This document shows positions 53,128-62,869 of a stretch of 64,000 bases of DNA, in pieces. Numbering within the stretch: position 1 is the stretch's first letter; the number at the start of each line of letters is the position of its first letter. The position numbers were made by a program, and so were the translations under genes. Below the pieces are notes generated by a model. It was not told the origin of the DNA. It made no database searches and worked only from the letters and a program-made list of their open reading frames with translations. This stretch comes from Fragilariopsis cylindrus CCMP1102 (Eukaryota > Bacillariophyta > Bacillariophyceae > Bacillariales > Bacillariaceae), in NCBI GenBank assembly GCA_900095095.1, contig FMBT01000333.1, positions 124,001 to 188,000 on the forward strand, read 5' to 3'.

Positions 53128-53718
53128 AATGGCTGTTTTCCTTCTTTCTTCTTCTTCTCTCTTTTAAGAACTATAGAATGAATAAATCTACAATATGCAG
53201 TACTGTGTCGATGATTCTTGTATTAAAGACTGTCTGAAGAGATGTTAAATCTTGTTTCTTTTTGCTTTTCCGTTGATGCCCATCAATTTTCGGTTCAAAA
53301 AAAGTTCTACGTGGAAGAACAAAACTATTAAAATAAAAATGCATCACGTGTGATGACGCACGATCATAATATGCATTCATACTGTAGTACAGTAGTTAGT
53401 TAGAAGAAATCTTACGCGTGTAGCTATAAAAATGAAAGGACCGTCCGTGACTCGTTGATTCCCGGAAAAATGCTGAAATAAAAAATAGTAATAAATGATG
53501 AGCAGAGCATCAGTTACAGTTACAGTGAGTAAGTGGTAACACAGCAGTCTCCTCCTTATATTGCCTAGGATATCATAGGGGGGGGAAAAAGATTGATATG
53601 ATGATGTTGTTGTTAAATGTTGTTGTTCCTTGGTTACGGTTGAGAGTGAATGTCTTGTCCTCTCTCATCTCTCTTTCATGTGTCATCATCATCATCATCT
53701 TTCTCTCTCATTCTCTCC

Positions 53719-53750
<32 letters not shown>

Positions 53751-53871
53751 ATTTTTTGCCTTATAGATGCATGAGTGCTACCCAGCATGTGTGTGTGTGT
53801 ATGCCTTGTGGAAAGCATTCCACCAGAAAAAGAATCAGCCTACCAAAAGAAATCAGCTTAGTTATATAGTA

Positions 53872-53904
<33 letters not shown>

Positions 53905-54982
53905 AGCACTGATATGATGATTGATATGGTGGGAGGAGGATGGCTAGTAGTATTAGTGTGGTGTAAATCAACTCTTGCTAATACTCTGTTATAGAAAATT
54001 CAGCAACAATATTTATCGACAACAACAACAACCCAGCATCAACATTAGCATCAGCATCAGCATCATGTCAGTCAAGGAAAGACAATAGTAATAATATAGT
54101 AGTATGACATAGATGGAGAAAGCATACCATAGCAAATAATGATACAACACACTACATTATTTAAACCATTGTAATCATCATTTGTTTGTCACGATGCAGT
54201 ATAGTAGCACACAGCAAAAATTGTTGTATGTAGGGTGAATGTATCTTTGCTGGATTCACTTCCTGTCCCAAAATAGAATATATGATGATATTTTTATGTA
54301 CTGTATAGCCCTTGAATCAGTACAATCATCAGAATTGGTTCATGGTGAAATAGTAGTATATAATGATGAATGGTGGTATGTGGAGTTGGTCTATTTTGCC
54401 TACTCCACTCCTTTAGTTCTTTTCTTAGTGTTAGTACATGCACCACAATGGATTTCGTATCACAATAATAGAAACACACACAACACATTCATCAGAGTCA
54501 CCTTCCTGAATCCTTAGAGATAACAAATAATGATATGAGATACAAAAAAAGTATGCAAAAAAGCTTTCCGTGGAGGAGGCAGGAAGCAATCCCCTTTTTA
54601 ACTTTGATTTCATGCACAAAACGTTGATGGATGGGATCCTACCAACAAAAATGAGCGCACCTCAAATCAACCAACGCGAAAATCTTTTTGGATTCTTTTT
54701 TTGCGTGGTTCAAACAAATGGAGGATCGTTGGCAACAAAGGCAGAATGATGACATCAGGTTCCATATAATGAATCGAGAGGATGGGTCTTCTGTTTTCTT
54801 TTTTCTTACTCCTCTTCGGGAGTAGGGTTCAGGAAAAAAAATCTGAAGAGTGTGGTGATGTGGTGGTTCTGCTCTAGCTAGGACAATTGATTCTAATATG
54901 GTTCTTTAATGAATCGAATCGTGGTGTGCTACCATTCCCAGTCGTCGTGCATTTGAGGATGTGTGCATTTACTTTCGTCTAC
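53128..54982. other. Long intergenic region with dinucleotide repeats
   Basis: Contains CA dinucleotides (53724-53750), GT dinucleotides (53871-53899), a GGGGGGGG run (53578-53585), ATC trinucleotides (about 53684-53699) and CATCAG hexamers (about 54040-54062). Frames of 60-90 codons occur on both strands (53630-53994, 54239-54619) but overlap each other and repeats. No gene supported. Confidence 0.5.
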
Positions 54983-55349
54983 CGTCTATAAAATATATAC
55001 TCTTCTTCACCCTATATAGATTGTAACTTTCTTGCTCTTGCTATCGTGCTCAGAGCAACTGAATTATGATTGATGGATGGATGGATGTGCCACTCATTGA
55101 TGCTCCAAGTGGCTGATTTGATTCAGTGCAATTTAACTAGCATTCTTGCCCGAGTTGGTCTAAGGGAGTTGCACTTAAGATGCACTATACGTTGTATGCG
55201 GTTTGTTGTTAGAAGATAGATTAGAACAAAACTGAGCATTCTTGCCCGAGTTGGAGTAAGGGGGTTGCACTTAAGATGCACTATACGTTGTATGCGGAGG
55301 TTCGAATCCGTTCGAATTCCTCCGAATGCATTTTTGTCTATCTGAAACT
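54983..55349 (+). repeat. Arm 1 of a large inverted repeat containing tRNA-Leu-derived sequence
   Basis: The whole arm is the reverse complement of about 60195-60572 with modest divergence. From left to right: a TATAAAATATA patch, CACCCTATATAGATTGT, TTGCTCTTGCTATCGTGCTC, GATGGATGGATGTGCCACTC, GTGCAATTTAACTAGC, a truncated tRNA-like half (55140-55200), a spacer of 35 bp and a full-length tRNA-like unit (55236-55330). The arm ends in CTATCTGAAACTCC. The arms are about 4.9 kb apart and enclose the coiled-coil gene. Confidence 0.85.
55236..55330 (+). other. tRNA-Leu(UAA)-like sequence with expanded T-loop (probable pseudo-tRNA or SINE head)
   Basis: Features match tRNA-Leu. The acceptor GCATTC pairs with GAATGC, and A follows as discriminator. 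The D-arm is GCCCGAGTTGGAGTAAGG. The anticodon loop is CTTAAGA with anticodon TAA at 55272-55274, and the variable arm is ATACGTTGTAT. A B-box GGTTCGAATCC is exact. The T-arm is broken: GGAGG-TTCGAAT is followed by an extra CCGTTCGAAT before TCCTCC, so the loop is about 10 bases too long. Position 7 of the acceptor and the top of the anticodon stem mismatch. A T-run follows. It is likely a tRNA pseudogene or mobile SINE-like head, not a working tRNA. Confidence 0.65.
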
Positions 55350-55521
55350 CCCCGTCTTAGATGCATCCATTTTGATTTCGTATCGTTTCTCTTCCCTATC
55401 ATACTAGTATCATAACCATTAATCCTCCTATTACGACGGAGAGATACTTGGTATTGGAACGAGATGATGACGATTTATTGAAGGGGTATGTACAGTAATA
55501 ACTATTAGACAGAACGTACTT

Positions 55522-55560
<39 letters not shown>

Positions 55561-55888
55561 ACAGTTCAAGCACGGTAGATACAGGGTAACTACTGAAACG
55601 GGAAACGCCGTACTACTATGGTAGACGTAAAGGCATTGAGACTCACATAACATAGCATTATAAAGTAATAGAAGATTGATCCTGCATTCTTGTTGTACAA
55701 TACCGTAGCAGGCTTGCAACTATCTATACTACGTAGTCATAGGTACCAACCAGACAATTACAGTTACAGTGAGTACAATATTGACTACTGTATGGTATCG
55801 TATTAACATAAATTTGATTTCTATTACTTTAGGTACAGTTCATGGATTACGCACTCCGCTTTTCATTCAGAATATTATTATATAAAAT
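55350..55888. other. Intergenic region with CA repeat
   Basis: A CA dinucleotide run of about 14 units lies at 55524-55553. The 3' end of the minus-strand coiled-coil gene begins at 55889, so its 3' UTR is here. Nothing else recognised. Confidence 0.5.
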
Positions 55889-57919
55889 TTACGCTTCCGC
55901 TTCCGCTTCCGCGAAATCCTTTTCCATTAATTCTTGAATACTAAGTGGCTTGAAAGGTGCTACCTTATTTTGTTCTTGTTTTTGTTTCATCCCCATAGTC
56001 GACGTCGTCGACGACGTAGGTAACGGCAAGAATGATGATGGTAATTTGTTGTTGTTGTTGTTGTTGTTGTCATAATCATTCTTATTTTTGTTCTTTTGTA
56101 AGAATGATGTTAATTGTTTACGGGCATGTTTTGCTTCCTCACGTACATTCTTTGTTTCCATTTTAGCTAGACGTGTTTCTTCTAATGCCTTATTCAGTTT
56201 ACGTTGAAAGTCATTACGTTCCATTTCAAATTTTTTATATCGATTTATTGTATCACAATAATTTTTTTGATCACGATTATTCTTTGATAATCCATGTACA
56301 GATAATAGATTTGTTTCCAGTATATTGATTTTTTTCATTGCACGATTATATGCAACTACTAAATCTTCCGTCCTAACAGAAGATTCGTCGTCTAATACTT
56401 CCTCCTCCTCCTCCTCCTCCTCCTGCACTTCATGTGTATTGCATTCCTTTTCTTCTTCCTCCTCCGCTTGATGATGTTTTTGTTGACGTTCATCTTTTGT
56501 TTTCTGTAAATCAATTTCTAATTTATTTACATAGGATTGTAATGATTCTAATTGTTTTTGTGTTGACATATGTTCGGTATTAAGTTGTTTATAATGTACA
56601 ACAATATCGTGTAAATTATCTTTATATTCATCACGTTTAATAATAGAATCTTGTTTTTCTTCCTTTGAACTAGTAAGTTCATGCTGGAGGGATTGCATCC
56701 GTTTTGTTATACGCTCATTTTCCAGACGTAAACGACGGATTGTATCAATTTGAATATCTTTTAGTTGTTTTAACTCAGTAAGTTCCTTTAACTGTTCTTC
56801 CTCATGTTGTTTATAACGAGCAAGTTCTTTACTTTGTCGAACATATTCAGCAGCTGGACTTCTTTGAGTTTGAGGGCTATTGCACGCGCTCATCATGGTA
56901 CTGTTCTCTTCTTCTAATTGCACTTCGATGGCATCGTGCTGCATCCTAATAGGAGTCATATTCGATACAGTAGATTGTGCTGCAAATGAGTACACACTGT
57001 TCGGTGAATTCGGTGCACTAATACCAACAATGGTATTACCTGTAGCATTTGTCGTCGTCGTACTTGTAACAGTAGTATGAGCAGTATGAGCGGTATGAGT
57101 TGTTGCAGCATCATCACCTAACGCAACACCCTTGTAAATATTCGTGGTATTCATAATATGGAATTGTGCCTCTAATACTTTGATTTGTTGTTGTTGATTG
57201 AATGTTTCTTCCTCCAGTTCCTTACAACGTCGAACAAGTAATGCACGATCTTCCATAATAGCTTCAACTTTTAATTTGATCTTCTTAATTGATGACTGCT
57301 GTGCATTTACATGCTGATCTATGCCATCTTTTTTGTTTGCGGACGATGCATCATATTCATAGTCAATATGCACAGAATTGAGTGCACGAACAACGTCACT
57401 CATTTCTAGAAGTAATTTATTATTAGAACGTTTTTGTTTCTGTAATTCTTCCATTTTCATTTCAGTTTGTCGGACTTGAATTTTCAATTTATCAATTGTT
57501 AAATTCAATTCAGCATTTTGAAGTGACGTATCAATTAATCGATTATGTACCGTCGATGCACCGCATTCATTAGTATTATTACTGGAAGTAACGCCACCAC
57601 CGCTACCACTATTATTATTGTAAAAGTTAGACACCGAAAATGATGACGTCGACATTTGTTTTTGTTTCGTACTACTAGCAATTTGATCCGACAATTCTGA
57701 GACCTTGGCACGTTGATAATTCGATTCATCACGTAATTCTTCATATTCATTTTGTACTATTGTCAATCTAGATTTTAATCTCATATTCTCCTTATGGACA
57801 GAAGCTGATTTTTCTTGTGCTTGCTGTTCCTTTTTCTGTTTATGATGGGCATCATTGTTGCCAGGGGAGGGATAGATAATACCAGGTGATGATGGCATAT
57901 AGCTTGCATAGGACGTCAT
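55889..57919 (-). CDS. Coiled-coil protein, paralogue of the gene at 31.8 kb
   Basis: 676 residues, single exon, ATG 57919. After a short Ser/Pro/Tyr head the chain is heptad-rich from about 25-80, 120-260 and 350-610. NNKLLLEMSDVVRALNSVHI (about 165-184) and LHDIVVHYKQLNTEH (about 434-448) align with blocks in the 1627-residue protein at 31.8-36.7 kb. Spacing before the first block is similar, about 165-190 residues. The Glu run after residue 485 and the Asn run near 630 are low complexity. The C-terminus (FKPLSIQELMEKDFAEAEAE) differs from the basic tail of the paralogue. Shared order of two blocks shows common descent. Function unknown; probably an elongated dimer. Confidence 0.75.
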   Translation of the reverse strand: MTSYASYMPSSPGIIYPSPGNNDAHHKQKKEQQAQEKSASVHKENMRLKSRLTIVQNEYEELRDESNYQRAKVSELSDQIASSTKQKQMSTSSFSVSNFYNNNSGSGGGVTSSNNTNECGASTVHNRLIDTSLQNAELNLTIDKLKIQVRQTEMKMEELQKQKRSNNKLLLEMSDVVRALNSVHIDYEYDASSANKKDGIDQHVNAQQSSIKKIKLKVEAIMEDRALLVRRCKELEEETFNQQQQIKVLEAQFHIMNTTNIYKGVALGDDAATTHTAHTAHTTVTSTTTTNATGNTIVGISAPNSPNSVYSFAAQSTVSNMTPIRMQHDAIEVQLEEENSTMMSACNSPQTQRSPAAEYVRQSKELARYKQHEEEQLKELTELKQLKDIQIDTIRRLRLENERITKRMQSLQHELTSSKEEKQDSIIKRDEYKDNLHDIVVHYKQLNTEHMSTQKQLESLQSYVNKLEIDLQKTKDERQQKHHQAEEEEEKECNTHEVQEEEEEEEEVLDDESSVRTEDLVVAYNRAMKKINILETNLLSVHGLSKNNRDQKNYCDTINRYKKFEMERNDFQRKLNKALEETRLAKMETKNVREEAKHARKQLTSFLQKNKNKNDYDNNNNNNNKLPSSFLPLPTSSTTSTMGMKQKQEQNKVAPFKPLSIQELMEKDFAEAEAEA

Positions 57920-59768
57920 CTTCTTGTTCGAAAAACCACGTTCTTTCTTGTTCTTTTTGATCTGATCTGATTTGTTCTATTTCTATTTATTTTTTTGCGA
58001 TGTGTGAGTATGTTTTGTTGTCGATCTGAAGGATGGGATGGAAACTTCGATGACTTAACCCATTCGTCTTTGGCAATTTGAGTCGAGTCGAGTCGAGTCG
58101 AGTCGAGTCGAGTCGAGTCGAGTCGGATTGGGGTCCCATTGATGATCTAATCTTATTCTTTGTAACGGTATGTGATCTTGTATTTAAAATCGTAGCACAC
58201 ATTTGTTAACACGAGAAAAACTTAAACTGTGATTCAACGTAAGGTATCTCGACGAAAACAAAATTTTCGATTTACAACCACGTTTGGAAGAGGACATCCA
58301 CGACTGTCTTCATTAATTTTTGTTTTTCAAATCAAGCTCTTGTTGTTGTCCTCTATCTACTAAACTCCTTTTGAATCCTGGGTAGAAACTCTCAAGGCAG
58401 ATAGCTCTTGCATGCAGAGAAACAGAGGAAGGAGAAGATGGATTAGCCTTTGGATACTATATAAAAGTTTTTGATAGGTGATTGTATTGTATTTCTACAA
58501 TTACTACTGCTCTAGATACTAAGACAACCATGCAGTGCTTACACATACAAGAGAATGGAGAAGATGCATGGCTTGATCTGATAATTTGTTGTGACATTTT
58601 CTGTGTATAGGTGTGCAACTATGAAAGACATAACTGAAACGTGCATAGAGCCAACTTTTACCACATCATCAAAGGTGCATAGTAGAGAGAAAATACACAA
58701 CAAATACATCAAGCTAAGGATACAGTATATCACCTCTTGTTGTTATAATTATTGTAATTATTATTATATCAGACAATAGACAAGACCATTCCTCAAATTA
58801 TATGAAAGTTTGCCTTTGTACCTGTACCATACACTGAACTTTTGCTATTTAATAATGCTCATATTTACTTTTGTTGGATACTGTGTATTCTAACAGTTGG
58901 TGTACTCTATTGCTGGGAATGAGCACAGGTTGGGATCTAGACAGAATACAAATTTTCATGCAGATATGTACTGGCTAGAAGCACTGGATTTTTTTCTTAA
59001 ATTTTTTTTCCTATTAATATCTTAAATATGAATGTATTCATTTATTGTTTTGATACAATATTCAAACTTTAAAAGATCTTCACATGGCACGTAGTAGGAA
59101 TGTATGAATGAATGAATCTTTATCACAGAATCGGAATCGAAAACAAAAGAGATGGCTTATCGGAAGGGAAGTCATCGCCATGGTAAAATATACGATGATC
59201 CTGAGTAATCAAATCTATTGGAAATCTATCATTTTTCGTTTTTTAAAGTCCTCTGCTGTCAAATACTGTAATATCCTAGCTGCTGTTAGGTAGTAATATA
59301 TATATAGTATTTAATACGTTTCAGTCGAAACCAGTGCATGTAAATCATGGATTCCGGGTCGGTATGTGGGTCTCTACCAATGGGGGGGGGGGGGGGTCAT
59401 TTCTAGCTTTAAGCCACCTCATTGATTATCCATCACTCATTCAGGTCAGCTGTGATACCCTAGATGCGTACATCAGATCACAGGTTCCTGTCTTACTTTC
59501 CCCTTAATATAATCATGTACAAACGGGACAAACCCTTTACACTAATCAAACAAACAAACATACATACCATAACCTCCAACCAATAACAATAATAATATTT
59601 CACCAACCAACTTAAATTAAACATTAAACAGTACAGACTAGAAAGAAGAAATCGCCCCCAAAAAATAGGTACTCATGGTCCCTTCATTCCGTTGCGTTGC
59701 GTTGCTTTGCTTTGCGTTGCGTTCTAATTTAGTAATCGATTCATCACCTTCATTACCATATTAACGTA
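57920..59768. other. Intergenic region
   Basis: About nine GAGTC pentamers (58079-58123) lie some 160 bp upstream of the coiled-coil gene. A run of about 14 G lies at 59382-59396, followed by plain AT-rich DNA and TTGCG/TTGC pentamers at 59690-59722. Short frames at 58539-58779 and 59108-59293 have no support. Confidence 0.5.
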
Positions 59769-60110
59769 CTATTTGATACTCGTAGTTAATAGGAGTGGCG
59801 ATCTGCTGCTACTACTCCGTTGGTGGCGACGACGGCGACGGCGACGACTGCTGCTGCTACCTTCGTCTTTACCTCGAATTGTCCTTTCACCCCGTGCCCT
59901 GATCTCAGCTCGTTGCTGTTGTTCTTTCGGTATCGTTGTCATCGTTTTTATCTTGATAAGTCTGCTTCTTACGACGTGGAACGGTGGTGGTGGTGGTGAT
60001 GGCACGTTTAGTAGTAGTAGTAGTAGTAGTGGTGGTTTTCTTCTTTTTGTTGCTGCGGGTAGTAGATACCCACTTTACTACATCTCGTTTTTGTCGACGA
60101 AGTTCTACCT
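59769..60110 (-). CDS. Possible 3' exon of an unidentified basic protein
   Basis: On the minus strand an AG acceptor-like site (AAAATAG|GTAGAAC, about 60108) opens a frame reading VELRRQKRDVVKWVSTTRSN, then Lys, a Thr run, KRAI, VPRRKKQTYQDKND and a stop near 59925. A second minus-strand frame overlaps it and runs on to 59769, with KEQQQRAEIRARGERTIRGK and an Arg/Ser-rich end (SSSSRRRRRRRHQRSSSSRS). I cannot find the upstream exon or a convincing splice that joins the two frames. Composition (basic, RS-rich) suggests a nucleic-acid-binding or nuclear protein, if real. Coordinates are approximate. Confidence 0.3.
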
Positions 60111-60194
60111 ATTTTCGAATTGATTTTGCATTCCCTACTTGCAGGACAATGAGTATCAGACTATTCTTTACATTGTTGATGGCATAAGAGTGGA

Positions 60195-60572
60195 AGTTTC
60201 AGATAGACGAAATGCATTCGGAGGAATTCGAACCGATTCGAACCCCCGCATACAACGTATAGTGCATCTTAAGTGCAACTCCCTTAGTCAAACTCGGGCA
60301 AGAATGCTCAGTTTTGTTCTAATAAATCTTCTAACAACAAACCGCATACACCGTACGTATAGTGCATCTGAAGTGCAACTCCCTTCGACCAACTCGGGCA
60401 ACAATGCTAGTTAAATTGCACTGAATCAGCCACTTGGAGCATGCATCAATGAGTGGCACATCCATCCATCCATCATTCATAATTCAGTTGCTCTGAGCAC
60501 GATAGCAAGAGCAAGAAAGTGACAATCTATATATAGGGTGAAAGAAGAGTGCGTATATTTTATAGCCGGTCC
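60195..60572 (-). repeat. Arm 2 of the large inverted repeat containing tRNA-Leu-derived sequence
   Basis: Reverse complement of 54983-55349. On the minus strand it holds TATAAAATATACGCACTCTT, the truncated tRNA-like half (about 60408-60350, anticodon position now TCA), the spacer and a full tRNA-like unit at 60307-60213 with anticodon loop CTTAAGA. Its B-box reads GGTTCGAATCG, one change from consensus. The same expanded T-arm is present, so that defect predates the duplication of the arms. Confidence 0.83.
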
Positions 60573-60741
60573 TAGACGATTGGAAATTAATTATACTTGC
60601 AATATTTAATCATTGGTTTTCAAATTCAATGTGCTGCATCATGCCTGTGCAAAATAATTGCTCTTATAAGTTGGTAAACACGCAAATGCTCGCTCTAATA
60701 GCCCTTTTTCTTCTTCGTGGCCAAGCAGCTATGTCAATATA

Positions 60742-61218
60742 CTACAGTATGGCACTGTATCTATTCTCACTCACACTCCTCGTAGAAGTTTTGATAGATG
60801 CACACACCCAAAATGCCATCATCACTACACAATACCAATAAAATATTGTAATCCACACATCACTCTTTGCTGTGGATCGAAAATTTTCCTTCAGTCCTTC
60901 CCAAAGAATAAATACCAATCCATAATTTACTGCTACCATTATCGATGATACCACTAATATCCACTTGATTCCTCGTGTGAATGCTCCTCCAGTATAATAT
61001 CGTTGTTCATATACTGATGTGATCAGTACGAAGAAAAATGTAACAGCACCGAGATCTAATTCTTGATTCCTATACGTGTTGATCATTGCCCATATCCATC
61101 CGACGAGACTCACTGGTACTAGGTATTCTCCTGTATCGCCTTTGGAGTAGAGACTATACCATGATATCAAGGCATAGAGTGGCATTACTACACCACCCAC
61201 TCCAATTGACTCCGACAT
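60742..61218 (-). CDS. Four-transmembrane protein of unknown family
   Basis: 158 residues, single exon, ATG 61218. Hydrophobic segments are at about 8-24, 31-46, 57-72, 86-106 and 122-143, so four or five helices. Short loops carry YSKGDTGEY, NTYRNQELDLG, YEQRYYTGGAFTRG and LWEGLKENFRSTAKSDVW. Acidic and aromatic residues between the helices look conserved-like, and low-complexity runs are absent, unlike nearly every neighbour. No signal peptide cleavage site is clear. I do not recognise the family. It lies immediately beside arm 2 of the inverted repeat, with its stop about 170 bp from it. Confidence 0.62.
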   Translation of the reverse strand: MSESIGVGGVVMPLYALISWYSLYSKGDTGEYLVPVSLVGWIWAMINTYRNQELDLGAVTFFFVLITSVYEQRYYTGGAFTRGIKWILVVSSIMVAVNYGLVFILWEGLKENFRSTAKSDVWITIFYWYCVVMMAFWVCASIKTSTRSVSENRYSAIL

Positions 61219-61639
61219 TCTTATGTTCTGTTGTTATTGGTATGGTTGTGTTGCAAAGTAGGTGGAAGAGCAGAGGCGACCTCACTAGAATATGATATCG
61301 TCTCTCCTCCGATCGTCACCAAATACAAATATGAACAACGCTGACTGATGCCTCGATGAATCTTATTATGCTGCTCTATTGATGTTGGAGATGTGTACTG
61401 TACTTCATTCACTCTCTTTTACTTTGAGCAGTATTGCAATGTTTATATAGGACGACGACGACGTTTTTGAAGTTATGTGCACGAGATATGTCGTCGTCCA
61501 TCCACTAGTTGAATTGCACTGACTCACTCACTCGGGCAAGAATACTTAGTTAAATTTTCAAAAAGTTGATGTGTGTATTTATTTATAGCAAAAATTTGGT
61601 CATTTTTACACAAATTGTCGAACAACAATATCAACACGT
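61219..61639. other. Intergenic region between the four-TM gene and the tRNA pair
   Basis: The 5' flank of the four-TM gene. GACGAC repeats lie at 61453-61462. A fragment TTGAATTGCACTGACTCACTCACTCGGGCAAGAATACTTAG near 61510-61550 resembles the left part of the tRNA-Leu-like repeat (AACTCGGGCAAGAATGCT), so a further decayed copy may be present. No gene. Confidence 0.5.
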
Positions 61640-61711
61640 CCGTCATAGTATAGTGGCTAGTATCCCCGCCTGTCACGCGGGAGACCGGGGTTCGATTCCC
61701 CGTGACGGAGT
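61640..61711 (+). tRNA. tRNA-Asp (GTC)
   Basis: 72 nt. The acceptor stem TCCGTCA/TGACGGA is perfect over 7 bp, with discriminator G, which is typical of tRNA-Asp. The D-arm contains AGTATAGTGGCTAGTA. The anticodon stem CCCGC/GCGGG closes the loop CTGTCAC with anticodon GTC at 61673-61675. The T-arm CGGGG-TTCGATT-CCCCG is canonical and provides the B-box. A run of five T directly follows the 3' end as a Pol III terminator. All cloverleaf parts are intact, so it is a functional-looking gene. Confidence 0.97.
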
Positions 61712-61719
61712 TTTTCCTG

Positions 61720-61789
61720 CACTATTGGTTTAGTGGTAAAATCCAACGTTGCCATCGTTGGGCCCCCAGTTCGATTCTGGGATAGTGCA
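61720..61789 (+). tRNA. tRNA-Gly (GCC)
   Basis: 70 nt. The acceptor stem GCACTAT/ATAGTGC is perfect, with discriminator A. The D-arm is GGTTTAGTGGTAAAATC. The anticodon stem CAACG/CGTTG closes loop TTGCCAT with anticodon GCC at 61751-61753. The T-arm CCCAG-TTCGATT-CTGGG is canonical. It starts 8 bp after the tRNA-Asp. No T-run follows until about 61819, so the primary transcript would extend some 30 nt downstream. Confidence 0.96.
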
Positions 61790-62869
61790 ATCACACTACA
61801 AATAGTAGTTCAATCTACTTTCTTTTTTGTCGTTTTTGCGTTTCAGGATTGATGAAAGATCCTATTATTCTCTGTCTAACAACTCTATTTGGCAGGATTT
61901 GACTGGAAGAACTACTTTCCACAACAACTAATTTTCCTCTGCTTTTTGAGATATAATCTGCTGCACTGCTGATGAATGGATAAATGGATGTGGTGTTGAT
62001 TGTGTTGAAGAAAAGGAAGGCTATAAAAGTCTACTAACATGAGATGATAATATCTACTGCATTGCTGATGAATGAATGGGTACATGCTGTGTTCTGTTGT
62101 TCCAACAACTTTTTAAAGTTAGGAAAGCTTCTGTGAAAGGCTGCAGCATGATGTATGTAAGCAACATTAATTTACTGGTGTTTGAATGAATGTAAGATAC
62201 ACATGAGATATCTAATATACTGTATTGTTGACAATTAAATAATGGATGGATGGATGGATGGATGGATGGATGGATGAATTTGTTGTTGTATGTTTGTGTT
62301 GAAGGGGGAATGGGGGGTTGGGGGGGGGAGCGAAGTTCTGGATCATGGCGCAAACTATACACTAGGCTTGTTGGTACTGGCAGTAGCGGTATGTGAAATT
62401 GTGTCTGTTGGTATTGGCACAAATATAATGTAGCAATCTTCTCTGATTGTGTTGCCTTGTGGATCCAGATTTCTCTGATTGCAGATCTGTCATTGGTGCT
62501 GCTGTAAGTTCTGTAGAATGGGCATTCTACCCTCTGCTCCGTAGTCATAGTGCATCTGCAGCACTAATAGATGTGGTATGGGACATCTTCTCAGGCTTAT
62601 AAAACAAAGGCCAAGAACTATTAGAAAAAGGTAGGGTCAAAGATCAAAATAATGGTTCAGTCCAGAAAGGTATAATGCAGACGTTTAATGCTATATAATT
62701 TCTTTTTGCACCACAACAATATACTAGTACCACTTTGGTTGGGTTATATTCCTCAAATAGTCATCATTCATTTGAACTTTCACCTCAGCTGACCTATTGG
62801 AAGGCTTGAATAAAGCTTTTTAGTTGAACGAGTCATATTTAGCAAGAAATTGTATCTCAATGCTTTCCA
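61790..62869. other. Intergenic region with GGAT repeats
   Basis: A run of about eight GGAT tetramers (62242-62275) and G-rich stretches at 62306-62328. A short phrase, TGCTGATGAATG with a preceding CTACTGCA or CTGCTGCA, occurs near 61963 and 62052. The 164-codon minus-strand frame at 62548-62054 contains Ser/Ile/His repeats from the tetramers and shows no domain; I do not accept it. Confidence 0.5.

Noticed and set aside
62054-62548. 164-codon minus-strand frame
   Set aside because: No domain; a SIHPSIHP run comes from the GGAT microsatellite and there is no supporting splice or codon signal.
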